Of a stretch of DNA of 64,000 bases, positions 1-8,802 are shown one piece after another. The stretch lies in the NCBI RefSeq assembly GCF_016742135.1, contig NZ_JACVCG010000002.1:434001-498000 (forward strand), written 5' to 3'. Both the position numbers and the translations under genes were made by a program. The notes under the pieces were generated by a model, which was not told where the DNA came from, searched no databases, and saw only the letters and a list, made by a program, of their open reading frames with translations. Each line of letters opens with the position of its first letter. The stretch's first letter is position 1. Source of the DNA: Brevundimonas sp. Its GTDB lineage: Bacteria > Pseudomonadota > Alphaproteobacteria > Caulobacterales > Caulobacteraceae.

Positions 1-857
1 GGATCGACGGAATAGTCCTCCGTCTCGACAAAGGCGAGATCCGGGCCGAACACCCCCTGCCCGCCCAGATCCTTGCGGTAGTGGGTGCCGAGCGCCCCCT
101 TGATGGGCGGCGGGTAGATCAGGCGATTGAAGGGTGCCGGACCGGTCAGGCGGAAATATACGCCCTTGCCGAAATGACCTTCGGGAATGCGGTCTGCGGG
201 ATAGTCCTCGATCGAACGGGCGACGGCCTGGGCCGACAGGCCGGGGGCGGCGACCAGCAGGCGGCTGGTGACGGTCATGCCCCCCTCTCCGCCCACCCGG
301 ATCGAGAAGCCGCCACCGCTCAGTGGTTCCGCCCCCTTGAGCGGCGCCGAGACGACAACCGACCCGCCCGCGTCCTCAATCTCGCCTTGCAGGGCCAACA
401 TATAGCCGTGGCTGTCGAACACGCCGCTCTCGGGAGACAGGATGGCGGCATGGGCATTGAGGGCGGGCTCGAGCGTCCGGGCCTGGTCGCCGGTCAGAGG
501 CTCCAGCCCCTCGACGCCATTGGTCGTGCCCTGCCGTAAGATGGTCTCGATGCGCCCGACTTCTGCTTCGTCGGTCGCCACGACCAGCTTTCCACATTTC
601 CAGTGGTCGACCTTACGGCTCTCCAGAAAGGCATAGAGCAGGCGCCGCCCCTCGACACAGGCGCGCGCCTTCAGCGAGCCGGTCGGATAGTAGAGCCCGC
701 CGTGGATGACCTCGGAGTTGCGCGAGGACACGCCCTGACCGATGTGGGCCTCTTTCTCGAGCACCAGAACCGTCAGGCCCCGCCTCGACAGCGCCCGACC
801 ACAGGCAAGGCCCACCGCCCCTGCCCCCACGACCGTGGCGTCGAAATCGAAGCTCAT
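1..857 (-). CDS. LhgO-like FAD-dependent oxidoreductase (C-terminus outside window)
   Basis: About 285 N-terminal residues are visible; the gene continues past the left edge. The protein opens with a dinucleotide-binding fold (GAGAVGLACGRAL, residues about 8-20) followed by an acidic LEKE, as in DAO-type FAD enzymes. The stretch SSRNSEVIHGGLYY (about residues 44-57) is characteristic of the L-2-hydroxyglutarate oxidase LhgO/YgaF group, which passes electrons from 2-hydroxyglutarate to the quinone pool. The ATG overlaps the stop of the upstream COQ10-like gene by 4 bases, so the two are probably cotranscribed. The family call is firm, but the substrate is inferred, since related proteins oxidise other hydroxy acids. 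Confidence 0.8.
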   Translation of the reverse strand, partial: MSFDFDATVVGAGAVGLACGRALSRRGLTVLVLEKEAHIGQGVSSRNSEVIHGGLYYPTGSLKARACVEGRRLLYAFLESRKVDHWKCGKLVVATDEAEVGRIETILRQGTTNGVEGLEPLTGDQARTLEPALNAHAAILSPESGVFDSHGYMLALQGEIEDAGGSVVVSAPLKGAEPLSGGGFSIRVGGEGGMTVTSRLLVAAPGLSAQAVARSIEDYPADRIPEGHFGKGVYFRLTGPAPFNRLIYPPPIKGALGTHYRKDLGGQGVFGPDLAFVETEDYSVD

Positions 858-1306
858 GACGCGCCGTAGCGGCGGGCAGCCTCGGCCTCGAAGCGACGGA
901 TCAGGGATTCGACCGCGCGATCGAAATTGGCCTTCAGCATGGCGTCGAGGAGCGGCGACCGGAAGGCGAAGTCGATCATGAACTCCAGTCGCGCGCCCTC
1001 GGGATGCGGGAAGAAGGCCCAGCGGTTCTTCAGGTGCCTGAACGGCCCGCGGATCAGACCGACCTCGACCTTGGGGGCTGTGCGATCATACCGGACCCAG
1101 GTCGAGAAGCGCTCTTTCAGGAAGGCGAAGCCCACGCCTGCCTCGGCATCCAGCAGGCTGACGCCGGGCGCTTCCTCACGCTCGTTCCAGACCCGCATGG
1201 AGGTGACCCACGGCACAAAGTCCGGATAGGCGCGCACGTCGGCAACCAGCGCGGCCAGCTGCTGCGGCTCATACGGCAGAATGCGGGTCAGGGTGTGGAC
1301 GGCCAA
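854..1306 (-). CDS. COQ10/RatA-like SRPBCC-domain protein
   Basis: A 150-residue single-domain START-like (polyketide cyclase/SRPBCC) protein. The features YPDFVPWV near residue 27 and a C-terminal FDRAVESLIRRFEAEA helix match the Coq10/RatA family. Coq10 members bind ubiquinone and help respiratory electron transfer. E. coli RatA was described as a ribosome-association toxin, but in alphaproteobacteria the quinone role is more plausible. The only suitable start is a TTG with no strong ribosome-binding site. The gene sits 7 bases downstream of lipA and its stop overlaps the next gene, suggesting a lipA-coq10-oxidoreductase operon. Confidence 0.85.
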   Translation of the reverse strand: MAVHTLTRILPYEPQQLAALVADVRAYPDFVPWVTSMRVWNEREEAPGVSLLDAEAGVGFAFLKERFSTWVRYDRTAPKVEVGLIRGPFRHLKNRWAFFPHPEGARLEFMIDFAFRSPLLDAMLKANFDRAVESLIRRFEAEAARRYGAS

Positions 1307-1313
1307 GCGCGCT

Positions 1314-2276
1314 TCAGCGTCCCGTCTGGGCCAGTCGCGCCGCCTTGAGCCGGGCGAAGTCGTCGCCGGCGTGGTGGGAGCTGCGGGTCAGGGGCGAGGA
1401 CGAGACCATCAGGAAGCCCTTGGCCCGCGCGATCGCCTCATAGGATTTGAACTCGTCCGGGGTGACGAACCGGTCGATGGCGGCGTGCTTGCGGGTCGGC
1501 TGCAGATACTGGCCGATGGTGATGAAATCGACACCGGCACTGCGCATGTCGTCCATCACCTGCATGACCTCTTCCTTGGTCTCGCCCAGGCCGACCATGA
1601 TGCCGGACTTGGTGAACTGGTTCGGATCACGCTCCTTGACCTGTTGCAGCAGGCGCAGGGAGTGGAAGTAGCGAGCGCCGGGCCGGATCTTCAGGTACAG
1701 GCGCGGCACGGTTTCGAGGTTGTGATTGAAGACGTCCGGCCTGGCGTCGATCATCACCTCGGCCGCGCCATCCTTCCTCAGGAAGTCGGGCGTCAGGATC
1801 TCGATGGTCGTGTTCGGAGCCTGCTGGCGGATCTGGCGCACGACCTCGGCGAAGTGGGCCGCGCCACCGTCCGAGACATCGTCCCGGTCGACGCTGGTGA
1901 TGACCACATGGTTCAGGCCCAGCTGGGCCACGGCCAGACCGACCTTGGCTGGTTCCTCCGGATCAAGCGGTTGGGGCAGGCCTGTCTTGACGTTGCAGAA
2001 GGCGCAGGCCCGGGTGCAGGTGTCGCCCATGATCATCAGGGTGGCGTGCTTCTGGCTCCAGCACTCGCCGATGTTGGGGCAGGCCGCCTCTTCGCAGACG
2101 GTGACCAGGCCCTTGTCCTTCACGATGGATTTCGTGGCATTGTACTGGCCCGAGCCGGGCGCCTTGACCCTCAGCCACTCGGGCTTCTTCAGCACGGGGC
2201 TTTCCGGCCGGTTGCGCTTTTCCGGGTGGCGCAGTTCGGCGGGCGACCGTTGCAGGGTGTCGATCAGGGTGACCAT
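1314..2276 (-). CDS. lipA: Lipoyl synthase
   Basis: A 320-residue radical-SAM enzyme that inserts two sulfurs into octanoyl groups carried on lipoyl domains of 2-oxoacid dehydrogenases and GcvH. Both cluster-binding motifs are visible: [12 protein letters not shown] for the auxiliary 4Fe-4S cluster and CTRACAFC (CX3CX2C) for the SAM cluster. The usual C-terminal [10 protein letters not shown] tail is present. The frame stays open upstream to 2375, but the ATG at 2276 gives the normal family length and starts just before the conserved region. It is the first gene of a probable three-gene minus-strand operon. Its need for Fe-S clusters links it functionally to the SUF genes at the right end. 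Confidence 0.97.
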   Translation of the reverse strand: MVTLIDTLQRSPAELRHPEKRNRPESPVLKKPEWLRVKAPGSGQYNATKSIVKDKGLVTVCEEAACPNIGECWSQKHATLMIMGDTCTRACAFCNVKTGLPQPLDPEEPAKVGLAVAQLGLNHVVITSVDRDDVSDGGAAHFAEVVRQIRQQAPNTTIEILTPDFLRKDGAAEVMIDARPDVFNHNLETVPRLYLKIRPGARYFHSLRLLQQVKERDPNQFTKSGIMVGLGETKEEVMQVMDDMRSAGVDFITIGQYLQPTRKHAAIDRFVTPDEFKSYEAIARAKGFLMVSSSPLTRSSHHAGDDFARLKAARLAQTGR

Positions 2277-2469
2277 GGCGTCGGGGCTTCGGCGGCGGCG
2301 TAAGGGCTCAAGAGCCGCTATGTCGGCCTTCGGCACCCGGATGGCAAGCCGCAAGGGTCTTTGGCGTGCCCTCACGCCGTGTAACTTATCTTTTCAAGGG
2401 GCGTTCCGGTCTCTAGTTTGCCCCGAACATCAAGGAGGGGCGCCAAGACCCCTCACAGGGAGGTATCGT

Positions 2470-4026
2470 TTGTCGCCAGACATGCACGCCAGGGCCGTTC
2501 AGGAAACCATCTTCGACGCCCTCATTACGGCGCGGGACAAGTATGGTGACAAGCCGATCCTGGAGGATCTGGACCGCAACCCCCTGACCTATACGGGCCT
2601 GATCCGGGCGGCCATGGTGCTGGGCCGCAAGATCGCCGCCATGACCGAGCCCGGCGAGCGGGTGGCCATCCTGTTGCCGTCCAGTTCGGGCGTCGTGGTC
2701 ACCTTCTATGGCCTGCACGCCATGGGCCGCGTCCCGGTGATGCTGAACTTCACCTCCGGCGAGATGAACCTGAAGGCCGCGATCAAGGCCTCGGGCGTCA
2801 AGCGCGTCCTGTCGGCCAAGCGGTTCATCACCCAGGCCAAGCTGGAAGCGCTGACCGACAGCCTGGCCCAGGTCGCCGAGATCATCTGGCTGGACGACAT
2901 CCGCAAGACCATCGGCCTGCCCGACAAGCTGTTCGGGCTGATGGCCGGATTTTTCCCGAAACAGTTCCGCGTCGAAACCCGGCCGGCCGATCCGGGCGTG
3001 ATCCTGTTCACCTCCGGCAGCTTTGGCAGCCCCAAGGGGGTGATGCTGAGCCAGTCGAACCTGGTATCCAATGTGCGTCAGGTGGCGGCGCACATCGACC
3101 TGGACCCCGACTGGGTGATGTTCAACCCCCTGCCGACCTTCCACTGCTTCGGCCTGACGGGCGGCGTTCTGCTGCCTTTGCTGACGGGCATGAAGGCGTT
3201 CCAGTACCCCTCGCCCCTGCATGCCAAGCAGATCGTCGAGCTTCTGCCCGACGTGAAGGCCTCGATCCTGTTCGCCACGGACACCTTCCTGAACCAGTAT
3301 GCACGGGTCGCGGGTCCCGACGATTTCGCGACGCTGCAGTTTGTCGTGGCCGGGGCCGAGCGGGTCCGGGACGAGACCCACCACCTGTTCAACACGCGGT
3401 TCGGGGGCCTGAAGCTGCTGGAGGGCTACGGCGCGACCGAGGCCGCCCCGGTGGTCGCCGTCAACCACCCGGACCGGAACCGCCCGGGCACCGTCGGCCA
3501 GATGCTGCCGGACATGGAGTGGCGGGTCGATCCGGTCCCCGGCATCGACACTGGCGGACGGCTGTATCTGCGCGGCCCCAACGTCATGGCCGGCTATATT
3601 TCGCCCGATGATCCGGATCAGCTGGAGCCGCTCAAGGATGGCTGGCACGACACGGGCGATATCGTGGACATCGATGCTGACGGCTATGTCAGCATCTTGG
3701 GGCGGGTAAAGCGGTTCGCCAAGGTCGGCGGCGAGATGATCAGCCTGACGGCGGTCGAGGGGCTGGCCAGCGCCGTCTGGCCCGAGTCCCGCCACGCCGT
3801 GGTGGCCGTGCCGGACAGCCGCAAGGGCGAGAAGCTGGTCCTGGTCACGGACCGCATGGATGCCGATCCAGCGCGCCTGTCAGAATGGGCCCGGAGCCAT
3901 GGGGCACCGGATCTGGCGGTGCCCAAACGGATCATGAAGGTTCAGGAAGTGCCCGTTCTCGGGACCGGCAAGACCGATTATGTTTCCATCCAGCGGATGG
4001 TTGAGGGCGAGGCCGAAGCCGCCTGA
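2470..4026 (+). CDS. AMP-binding acyl-CoA/acyl-ACP synthetase-like protein
   Basis: A 518-residue ANL-superfamily adenylate-forming protein resembling the C-terminal synthetase half of Aas (acyl-ACP synthetase / 2-acyl-glycerophosphoethanolamine acyltransferase). Visible motifs are the P-loop-like TSGSFGSPKGV (about residues 181-191), GYGATEAAPVV (A5), GWHDTGDIV (A7/A8) and a C-terminal GTGKTDY with the likely catalytic lysine. The A3 loop normally reads TSGSEG; here the Glu is Phe. A TTG at 2470 sits 6 bases after GGGAGG and is preferred over the ATG at 2482, which is 18 bases from it. No separate acyltransferase domain is fused. The substrate is unknown; a fatty acid is likely. Confidence 0.82.
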   Translation: MSPDMHARAVQETIFDALITARDKYGDKPILEDLDRNPLTYTGLIRAAMVLGRKIAAMTEPGERVAILLPSSSGVVVTFYGLHAMGRVPVMLNFTSGEMNLKAAIKASGVKRVLSAKRFITQAKLEALTDSLAQVAEIIWLDDIRKTIGLPDKLFGLMAGFFPKQFRVETRPADPGVILFTSGSFGSPKGVMLSQSNLVSNVRQVAAHIDLDPDWVMFNPLPTFHCFGLTGGVLLPLLTGMKAFQYPSPLHAKQIVELLPDVKASILFATDTFLNQYARVAGPDDFATLQFVVAGAERVRDETHHLFNTRFGGLKLLEGYGATEAAPVVAVNHPDRNRPGTVGQMLPDMEWRVDPVPGIDTGGRLYLRGPNVMAGYISPDDPDQLEPLKDGWHDTGDIVDIDADGYVSILGRVKRFAKVGGEMISLTAVEGLASAVWPESRHAVVAVPDSRKGEKLVLVTDRMDADPARLSEWARSHGAPDLAVPKRIMKVQEVPVLGTGKTDYVSIQRMVEGEAEAA

Positions 4027-4102
4027 CGATCCATCGGAACAACGGTTGATCTGAAACCGTAGCCATTGCAGTCTCGCTCTTTCAGCAAGGGAGGCTGTCA
4101 CC

Positions 4103-4501
4103 ATGTTCGATTCGCTTGAGCGTCACCGTCCTACGGCCCTGGCGGGGCTTCGCATCATCACCGGTCTCATGTTCATGCAGCACGGGACCCAGAAGATCTT
4201 CTCCTTTCCGGCCGAGGCCATGGGCCCGTTCCAGCCGCTGAGCCAGATGGGCATCGGCGGGGTACTGGAGCTGGTCGGCGGGGCCCTGATCGTGCTGGGC
4301 CTGTTCACACGACCGATCGCCTTCCTGCTGTCCGGCATGATGGCTGTGGCCTATTTCCAGTTTCACGCCATGTCCGGCGGCCTGTTCCCGCTGGTGAACG
4401 GCGGAGAGCTGGCGGCGCTCTATTGCTGGGTGTTCCTGTATCTGGTGTTCGCGGGGCCGGGCGCGTTCAGCGTCGACGGAATTCTGGCGAAGAAGCGCTG
4501 A
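4103..4501 (+). CDS. DoxX family membrane protein
   Basis: A 132-residue integral membrane protein with about four hydrophobic segments. It opens with RIITGLMFMQHGTQKIF, the DoxX/YphA signature, followed by a GGVLELVGGALIVLGLFTRP helix. AGGGAGG lies about 8 bases before the ATG. DoxX-like proteins are associated with terminal oxidases or redox stress in some organisms, but most members have no proven role. It is convergent with the dioxygenase gene; their stop codons abut without spacing. Confidence 0.88.
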   Translation: MFDSLERHRPTALAGLRIITGLMFMQHGTQKIFSFPAEAMGPFQPLSQMGIGGVLELVGGALIVLGLFTRPIAFLLSGMMAVAYFQFHAMSGGLFPLVNGGELAALYCWVFLYLVFAGPGAFSVDGILAKKR

Positions 4502-5257
4502 TCAGCCGATCCGGACTCCGGTCATCGAGATCGATCCGCCCTCGATCCGGTCGTTGAAGAAGGCGACCGGATCGTCGGCTCGGGCTTGCGCCGCCACATA
4601 GAGCAGCGGAAGGTAGTGTTCCTCGGTCGGGACACTCATCGAGGCGTCCTCGGCCATGTCTATCCAGTTGATCAGGCGGTCGTGTTCTCTCGATACCAGG
4701 GCAGCCTTGACCGCTTCGTTGAAAGTGACGGCCCAAGGATAGGGTTCGCCGCCCTCGCGCTTCCATGTCCGCAGATTGTGAACGAAGTCGCCAGACCCGG
4801 CGATGACGATGTCTTCGTCCCGAAGGACATTCAGGCGCCTGGCCAGATCATAGTGACCCCGGGCGTCCAGCCTGCGGTCCAGCGACAACTGAACCACAGG
4901 CACGTCGGCATCGGGCCAGACATGGGTCAGGACGGACCATGTGCCATGATCCAGCCCGCACTTGTCCGTGGGCGTGGCTCCGGTCAGGGCGGACACGCGC
5001 GCCGCGAGCTCGGGAGAGCCGGGCGCGGGGTACTGCATGGCGTGCAGTTCGGCAGGAAATCCACCGAAGTCATGGATCGTTCGAGGCTGGCCCTCACCGG
5101 TGACGGCGAGTCCGGCGGTCTCCCAGTGGGCGGACACCATGACGACACCGCGCGGTTTGCCGAGCTGGTGCCCGACGGCCCGCCAGCCCTCGGCGAACGG
5201 TCCGCCGAGGGCATTCATGGGCGAGCCATGACCGAAGAAGACCGCCGGACGTCGCAT
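4502..5257 (-). CDS. DODA-type extradiol aromatic ring-opening dioxygenase
   Basis: A 251-residue LigB-superfamily protein of the 4,5-DOPA extradiol dioxygenase group (E. coli YgiD type). The N-terminal FFGHGSPMNAL, LDHGTWSVLTHVWP and GSGDFVHNL carry the histidines expected to bind metal and catalyse. The family cleaves catechol-type rings such as L-DOPA; the physiological substrate here is unknown. Its ATG is 2 bases after the wrbA stop, so the two genes are probably cotranscribed. Pairing with a quinone reductase suggests a role in handling catechols and quinones. Confidence 0.88.
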   Translation of the reverse strand: MRRPAVFFGHGSPMNALGGPFAEGWRAVGHQLGKPRGVVMVSAHWETAGLAVTGEGQPRTIHDFGGFPAELHAMQYPAPGSPELAARVSALTGATPTDKCGLDHGTWSVLTHVWPDADVPVVQLSLDRRLDARGHYDLARRLNVLRDEDIVIAGSGDFVHNLRTWKREGGEPYPWAVTFNEAVKAALVSREHDRLINWIDMAEDASMSVPTEEHYLPLLYVAAQARADDPVAFFNDRIEGGSISMTGVRIG

Positions 5258-5259
5258 GG

Positions 5260-5862
5260 TCAGCCGAACAGCTTCTTCGCGGTTTCGGCTACCAGGCGGC
5301 CCTGGAAGCGCGCGCCTTCCAGCTCATTCTCGCTGGGCATGCGCGAGCCGTCACCGCCCGTGATGGTGCTGGCCCCATAGGGGGTTCCGCCCGTGATCTC
5401 GTCCATCCGCATCTGCCCCTGCCAGGTGTAGGGCAGGCCAACGACCAGCATGCCGTGGTGCATGATCGTCTGGATCAGGCCGATCAGGGTCATCTCATTG
5501 CCGCCGTGCTGGGTGGCGGTCGAGGTGAAGGCCCCGCCCACCTTTCCGGCAAGGGCCCCCCTGGCCCAAAGGCCACCGGTCTGGTCGAGGAAGTTCCGCA
5601 TCTGGGAGGCGGCGGTGCCATAGCGGGTGCCCGCCCCGATCAGGATGGCGTCGTAGTCGGCCAGGTCCTCGACGTTTGCGATCGGCGCGGACTGGTCCAG
5701 CTTGTAGCCGCTCTTCTTCGCCAGCTCCTCGGGGACCAGTTCGGGCACGCGCTTGATATCGACGACCGCTCCGTCGACCTCACGCGCACCCTCGGCGATG
5801 GCCTCGGCCATGCGTTCCACGTGGCCATAGGTCGAGTGATAGAGGACGAGAACCTTCGGCAT
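5260..5862 (-). CDS. wrbA: NAD(P)H:quinone oxidoreductase type IV, WrbA
   Basis: A 200-residue flavodoxin-like protein. It begins [19 protein letters not shown], the FMN phosphate-binding loop of WrbA, and contains [19 protein letters not shown] and [11 protein letters not shown], both diagnostic. WrbA tetramers reduce quinones by two electrons, avoiding semiquinone formation. The frame is open upstream to 5922, but the ATG at 5862 follows AAGGAAG at good spacing and gives the family length. It leads a two-gene operon with the downstream dioxygenase. Confidence 0.95.
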   Translation of the reverse strand: MPKVLVLYHSTYGHVERMAEAIAEGAREVDGAVVDIKRVPELVPEELAKKSGYKLDQSAPIANVEDLADYDAILIGAGTRYGTAASQMRNFLDQTGGLWARGALAGKVGGAFTSTATQHGGNEMTLIGLIQTIMHHGMLVVGLPYTWQGQMRMDEITGGTPYGASTITGGDGSRMPSENELEGARFQGRLVAETAKKLFG

Positions 5863-5944
5863 GTGAGCTTCCTTGTAATATGTAACCGTTGCAGTGTCGA
5901 AATAGGGCGCACGGACTCCCAATCAAGGGGCGTCCGTCAGAATT

Positions 5945-6394
5945 TCAGAAGGGACAGACCCGCGTGTAAAAGGCCATGTCTCCGGGAACGGTTGCACCGT
6001 GGGCCCGCAAAAACCGATGCTCGATCACCGAGGCCTGTTGCTCGATGTTGAGGTTGGCCCAGTGTGTTTCCGGGCCGCAGCCATAAGCATAGGCCGAAGG
6101 TCCGTCCCCGGCCCGGAGCTTGGCGATCAGGAGGTTGATCCCCTGCTGGGCCTGCCAGATGTGAACCAGTTCGTGGATCAGGGTGGCCTGACGCCTCAGG
6201 GACTGCTGCGAGAGGTCGGCGGCCCAGGTCGCGGTCGGCCAGCCGATCCATTCGCGGCCCGCCAGCGCCCCCGGGACGAACGCGCGGCGGAACGGCAGCG
6301 GCAGGCGGAAGAGTCGGATGGTATCCGTCCGGAGCGCTGTGCCAAAGACCGAGCGGGCCAGGTCGACCTCTCCGGGAGCAAGCGTCCGGATCAT
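5945..6394 (-). CDS. Small HExxH protein (vgr-related type)
   Basis: A 149-residue protein with a zinc-metallopeptidase-like HELVHIWQ motif near the middle (HExxH). It resembles short alphaproteobacterial proteins often annotated as vgr-related; no real VgrG domain or T6SS genes are near. No signal peptide is seen with this start. The ATG overlaps the stop of the M15 peptidase gene by 4 bases (ATGA), so translation is probably coupled. Peptidase activity is unproven: only the HExxH and a downstream HWANLNIEQQASVIEHR helix are visible. Confidence 0.72.
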   Translation of the reverse strand: MIRTLAPGEVDLARSVFGTALRTDTIRLFRLPLPFRRAFVPGALAGREWIGWPTATWAADLSQQSLRRQATLIHELVHIWQAQQGINLLIAKLRAGDGPSAYAYGCGPETHWANLNIEQQASVIEHRFLRAHGATVPGDMAFYTRVCPF

Positions 6395-7290
6395 TTGACC
6401 ATCAGGGGAGAGACGTGCGGGTACGGGGCCAGCCGCTCGGAATTCAGCACCTCGGTCGTCGGGCCGGTCCATTCCCAGTGCCAGGGCTCATAGACATAGG
6501 GGACGAAGCCGAAGCGGTGGGCATTGTCGACGAGCCAGCGATAGGCCGGGCCCCGCGTCTGGTGACGGCGGTTGGCCCAGCGGGTCGAGTCGACGCCGTG
6601 CCCCGCCAGATGTCCGACATAGATGTCTATGGCCACGCCCGTGCGATGGGGCGAACAGACGGCCCGGCGCAGCCCGTCGCAGTTGCCTTCCCGCGCACAG
6701 CGGGCGGCGTCCTCGTCGGGATCGCGGTAGCTGGAGAAGATCTGGAGCAGTTCCGGATTTTCGGCGATCTCGGGCACCTCGGCCCGGGCGGCCCGAACCA
6801 TGAGACGATAGGCATTCAGGGCATCGTACTGCAGCAGGCGCACAATGCGGTCGGCGTGTTCCTCGGACGGATCGAGATAGCCCAGCTCGCTCTGGGGCGG
6901 CGGGTCAGGACAGATGTTGGCGACACGCGCCATGACGAAGGGGCGACGTTCCTGCCACAGGCCCCTGAACACCTGGAAGGTGTCCCGTGTGAACAGGCCG
7001 TTGGCGACAAGGCCGTAGCGCTTCTGGAAGCCGGCAAGGGCCACGGCAAAGCCCACCGTGTCCGGGGCGCAGCGGGTGCCGAGCTCGCGCGAGATCAGCG
7101 GCAGATAGGCCAGCCAGCCGCGTTCGGTCTGGTCGAAAGGTCGCCAGACCACCCAGTCGACGGAATAGCCATTGGCCAGCGCTATGCCCGCAAAGCCCAG
7201 CGGGCCGTCGCAGTCGTCTTGGGCCAGGGCCGGACGTGCCGCGCCGAGCCCGATCAGGGCAACGGCCAAAAGGGTCGCAATCCGCATCAT
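6391..7290 (-). CDS. Secreted M15-family D-Ala-D-Ala carboxypeptidase-like protein
   Basis: A 299-residue exported protein. Residues 1-22 form a signal peptide (MMRIATLLAVALIGLG, cleavage near ARPALAQ). A peptidoglycan-binding-like segment (VALAGFQKRYGL...GLFTRDTFQVF) lies around residues 75-100. The C-terminal half has the VanY/DacB-like zinc site: SPHRTGVAIDIYV and HWEW. The predicted role is trimming cell-wall stem peptides in the periplasm. The frame is open far upstream, but the signal peptide sets the start. It is divergent from the MFS gene and coupled to the small HExxH protein. Confidence 0.85.
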   Translation of the reverse strand: MMRIATLLAVALIGLGAARPALAQDDCDGPLGFAGIALANGYSVDWVVWRPFDQTERGWLAYLPLISRELGTRCAPDTVGFAVALAGFQKRYGLVANGLFTRDTFQVFRGLWQERRPFVMARVANICPDPPPQSELGYLDPSEEHADRIVRLLQYDALNAYRLMVRAARAEVPEIAENPELLQIFSSYRDPDEDAARCAREGNCDGLRRAVCSPHRTGVAIDIYVGHLAGHGVDSTRWANRRHQTRGPAYRWLVDNAHRFGFVPYVYEPWHWEWTGPTTEVLNSERLAPYPHVSPLMVK

Positions 7291-7401
7291 GACGGGAGCA
7301 AGCCTGACGCCGGGCCGGATCGCAAGAGGACACTTGCCGGACGCGGATTCGCGGTATGAGAGGAGGCGCGGTCGAGTCGCGCCCTGAGCCAGCGGATCTT
7401 C

Positions 7402-8793
7402 ATGACGTCTGCCCCCTCGCCCGTCCAACGCCTGCCGAACCGGACGCTGGCGGCCTTTTCCGCCGCCTGCCTGCCCTATGCGGCGCTGGGCCTGCCCGTC
7501 TATGTGACCCTGCCCGAATTCTACGCCAGCCATGTCGGCGTTGACCTGGCGCTGGTCGGGCTGATCTTTCTGGTCATCCGGCTGGCGGACATCTTTGTCG
7601 ACCCGGCGCTGGGGATGGTGATCGACCGGACCCACAGCCGGTTCGGCCGCTATCGCCTGTGGATGGGCATGGCCGCGCCGGTGCTGATGCTGGCGGTCGG
7701 CATGTTGTTCATGGTCAGCCCGGGCGCGGGCGGGCCCTATCTGGCGATCTGGCTGATCGTGCTGTCGCTGGGCTTTTCCGTCAGCCTGTTGTCGCAGGTC
7801 AGCTGGGCCTCGACCCTGACCGGTGACTATGACCAGCGGTCGCGTATCTATGGCTGGTGGCAGACGGCCAATATCGTCGGCGTGCTGGTGGTGCTGCTGA
7901 TCCCGGCGCTGGTGCAGAATCTGGGGCTTGGCGACTATGCCTCGGCCGTGCGCTGGCAGGGATGGTTCATCATCGTGGCCCTGCCGCTGACGCTGGGCAT
8001 CACCTTTGCCTTTACGCCGGAACCCAGGATCGGGCCCAGCCCCGACAAGGCCGCGCGGTTCGCCTATCTGTCGTTGTTCAGACTGCCGGTTTTGCAAAGG
8101 CTGCTGACCGCCGACCTGATGCTGGGCATTGCCCGCGGCGTGGTCGGGGCGTTGTTCTTCTACTTCTTCGAGGCCGTGCAGGGGTTTCAGCGGGCCGAGA
8201 CGTCGATCCTGCTGCTGGTCTATTTCGTTGCCGGCCTGGCGGGAGCCCCTGTGTGGAGCGCGCTGGCGGTGCGGATGGGCAAGCATGGGGCGCTGATCCT
8301 GGCCTGCGTCTATTTCGCCGCGACCCTGCTGCTGGCCGCCTTTGCCGGGCCGGTGCTGGTGTCGCTGGCCGAGGCGGCGGGGTTGGGCAATGCCGAGGTC
8401 GTGGTCGCCGGGCTGATGGTGGCCCTGGTCGGTCTGGCCTTCGCCTCGGGCGACCTGCTGCTGCGGGCCATGATGGCCGATGTCGCCGATCAGGTGCGGC
8501 TGGACCAGGGCGAGGACCGGACGGGCCTGCTGTTCTCGATCCTGACGGCGACCTCCAAGCTGGGCTATGCGGTGTCGGTGATGACCTTTGCCGGGCTGAG
8601 ACTGACCGGCTTTGACCCGACGCTGGGCGGGGCCAACAGCGCGACCGCCCTGGCCTGGCTGCAGGCCATGTTCGCCGGTTTGCCCGCCCTGTGTCTGGTG
8701 GTCGGGGCCTGGGCCCTGTGGCGCTATCCCTTGGACCAGAAGCGCCACGCAGAAATCCGCGCGGCGCTTGAGGCCCGGGGCGGGGCCGGTTAG
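7402..8793 (+). CDS. GPH-type MFS sugar:cation symporter
   Basis: A 463-residue, 12-helix transporter of the MFS_2 (glycoside-pentoside-hexuronide:cation, MelB-like) family. The loop DPALGMVIDRTHSRFGRYRLWM after helix 2 is the family signature, carrying the acidic residue and the Arg pair. Helices fill most of the protein with a central cytoplasmic loop near residue 210. It would import a sugar or glycoside with Na+ or H+; the substrate cannot be inferred because no catabolic genes adjoin. The mazG ATG follows 9 bases after the stop, so they may share a transcript. Confidence 0.87.
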   Translation: MTSAPSPVQRLPNRTLAAFSAACLPYAALGLPVYVTLPEFYASHVGVDLALVGLIFLVIRLADIFVDPALGMVIDRTHSRFGRYRLWMGMAAPVLMLAVGMLFMVSPGAGGPYLAIWLIVLSLGFSVSLLSQVSWASTLTGDYDQRSRIYGWWQTANIVGVLVVLLIPALVQNLGLGDYASAVRWQGWFIIVALPLTLGITFAFTPEPRIGPSPDKAARFAYLSLFRLPVLQRLLTADLMLGIARGVVGALFFYFFEAVQGFQRAETSILLLVYFVAGLAGAPVWSALAVRMGKHGALILACVYFAATLLLAAFAGPVLVSLAEAAGLGNAEVVVAGLMVALVGLAFASGDLLLRAMMADVADQVRLDQGEDRTGLLFSILTATSKLGYAVSVMTFAGLRLTGFDPTLGGANSATALAWLQAMFAGLPALCLVVGAWALWRYPLDQKRHAEIRAALEARGGAG

Positions 8794-8802
8794 GTCGGGC
8801 GC

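Noticed and set aside
854..1306. Calling the COQ10-like gene a RatA toxin with an antitoxin partner
   Set aside because: No small antitoxin gene adjoins; the neighbours are lipA and a quinone-linked oxidoreductase.
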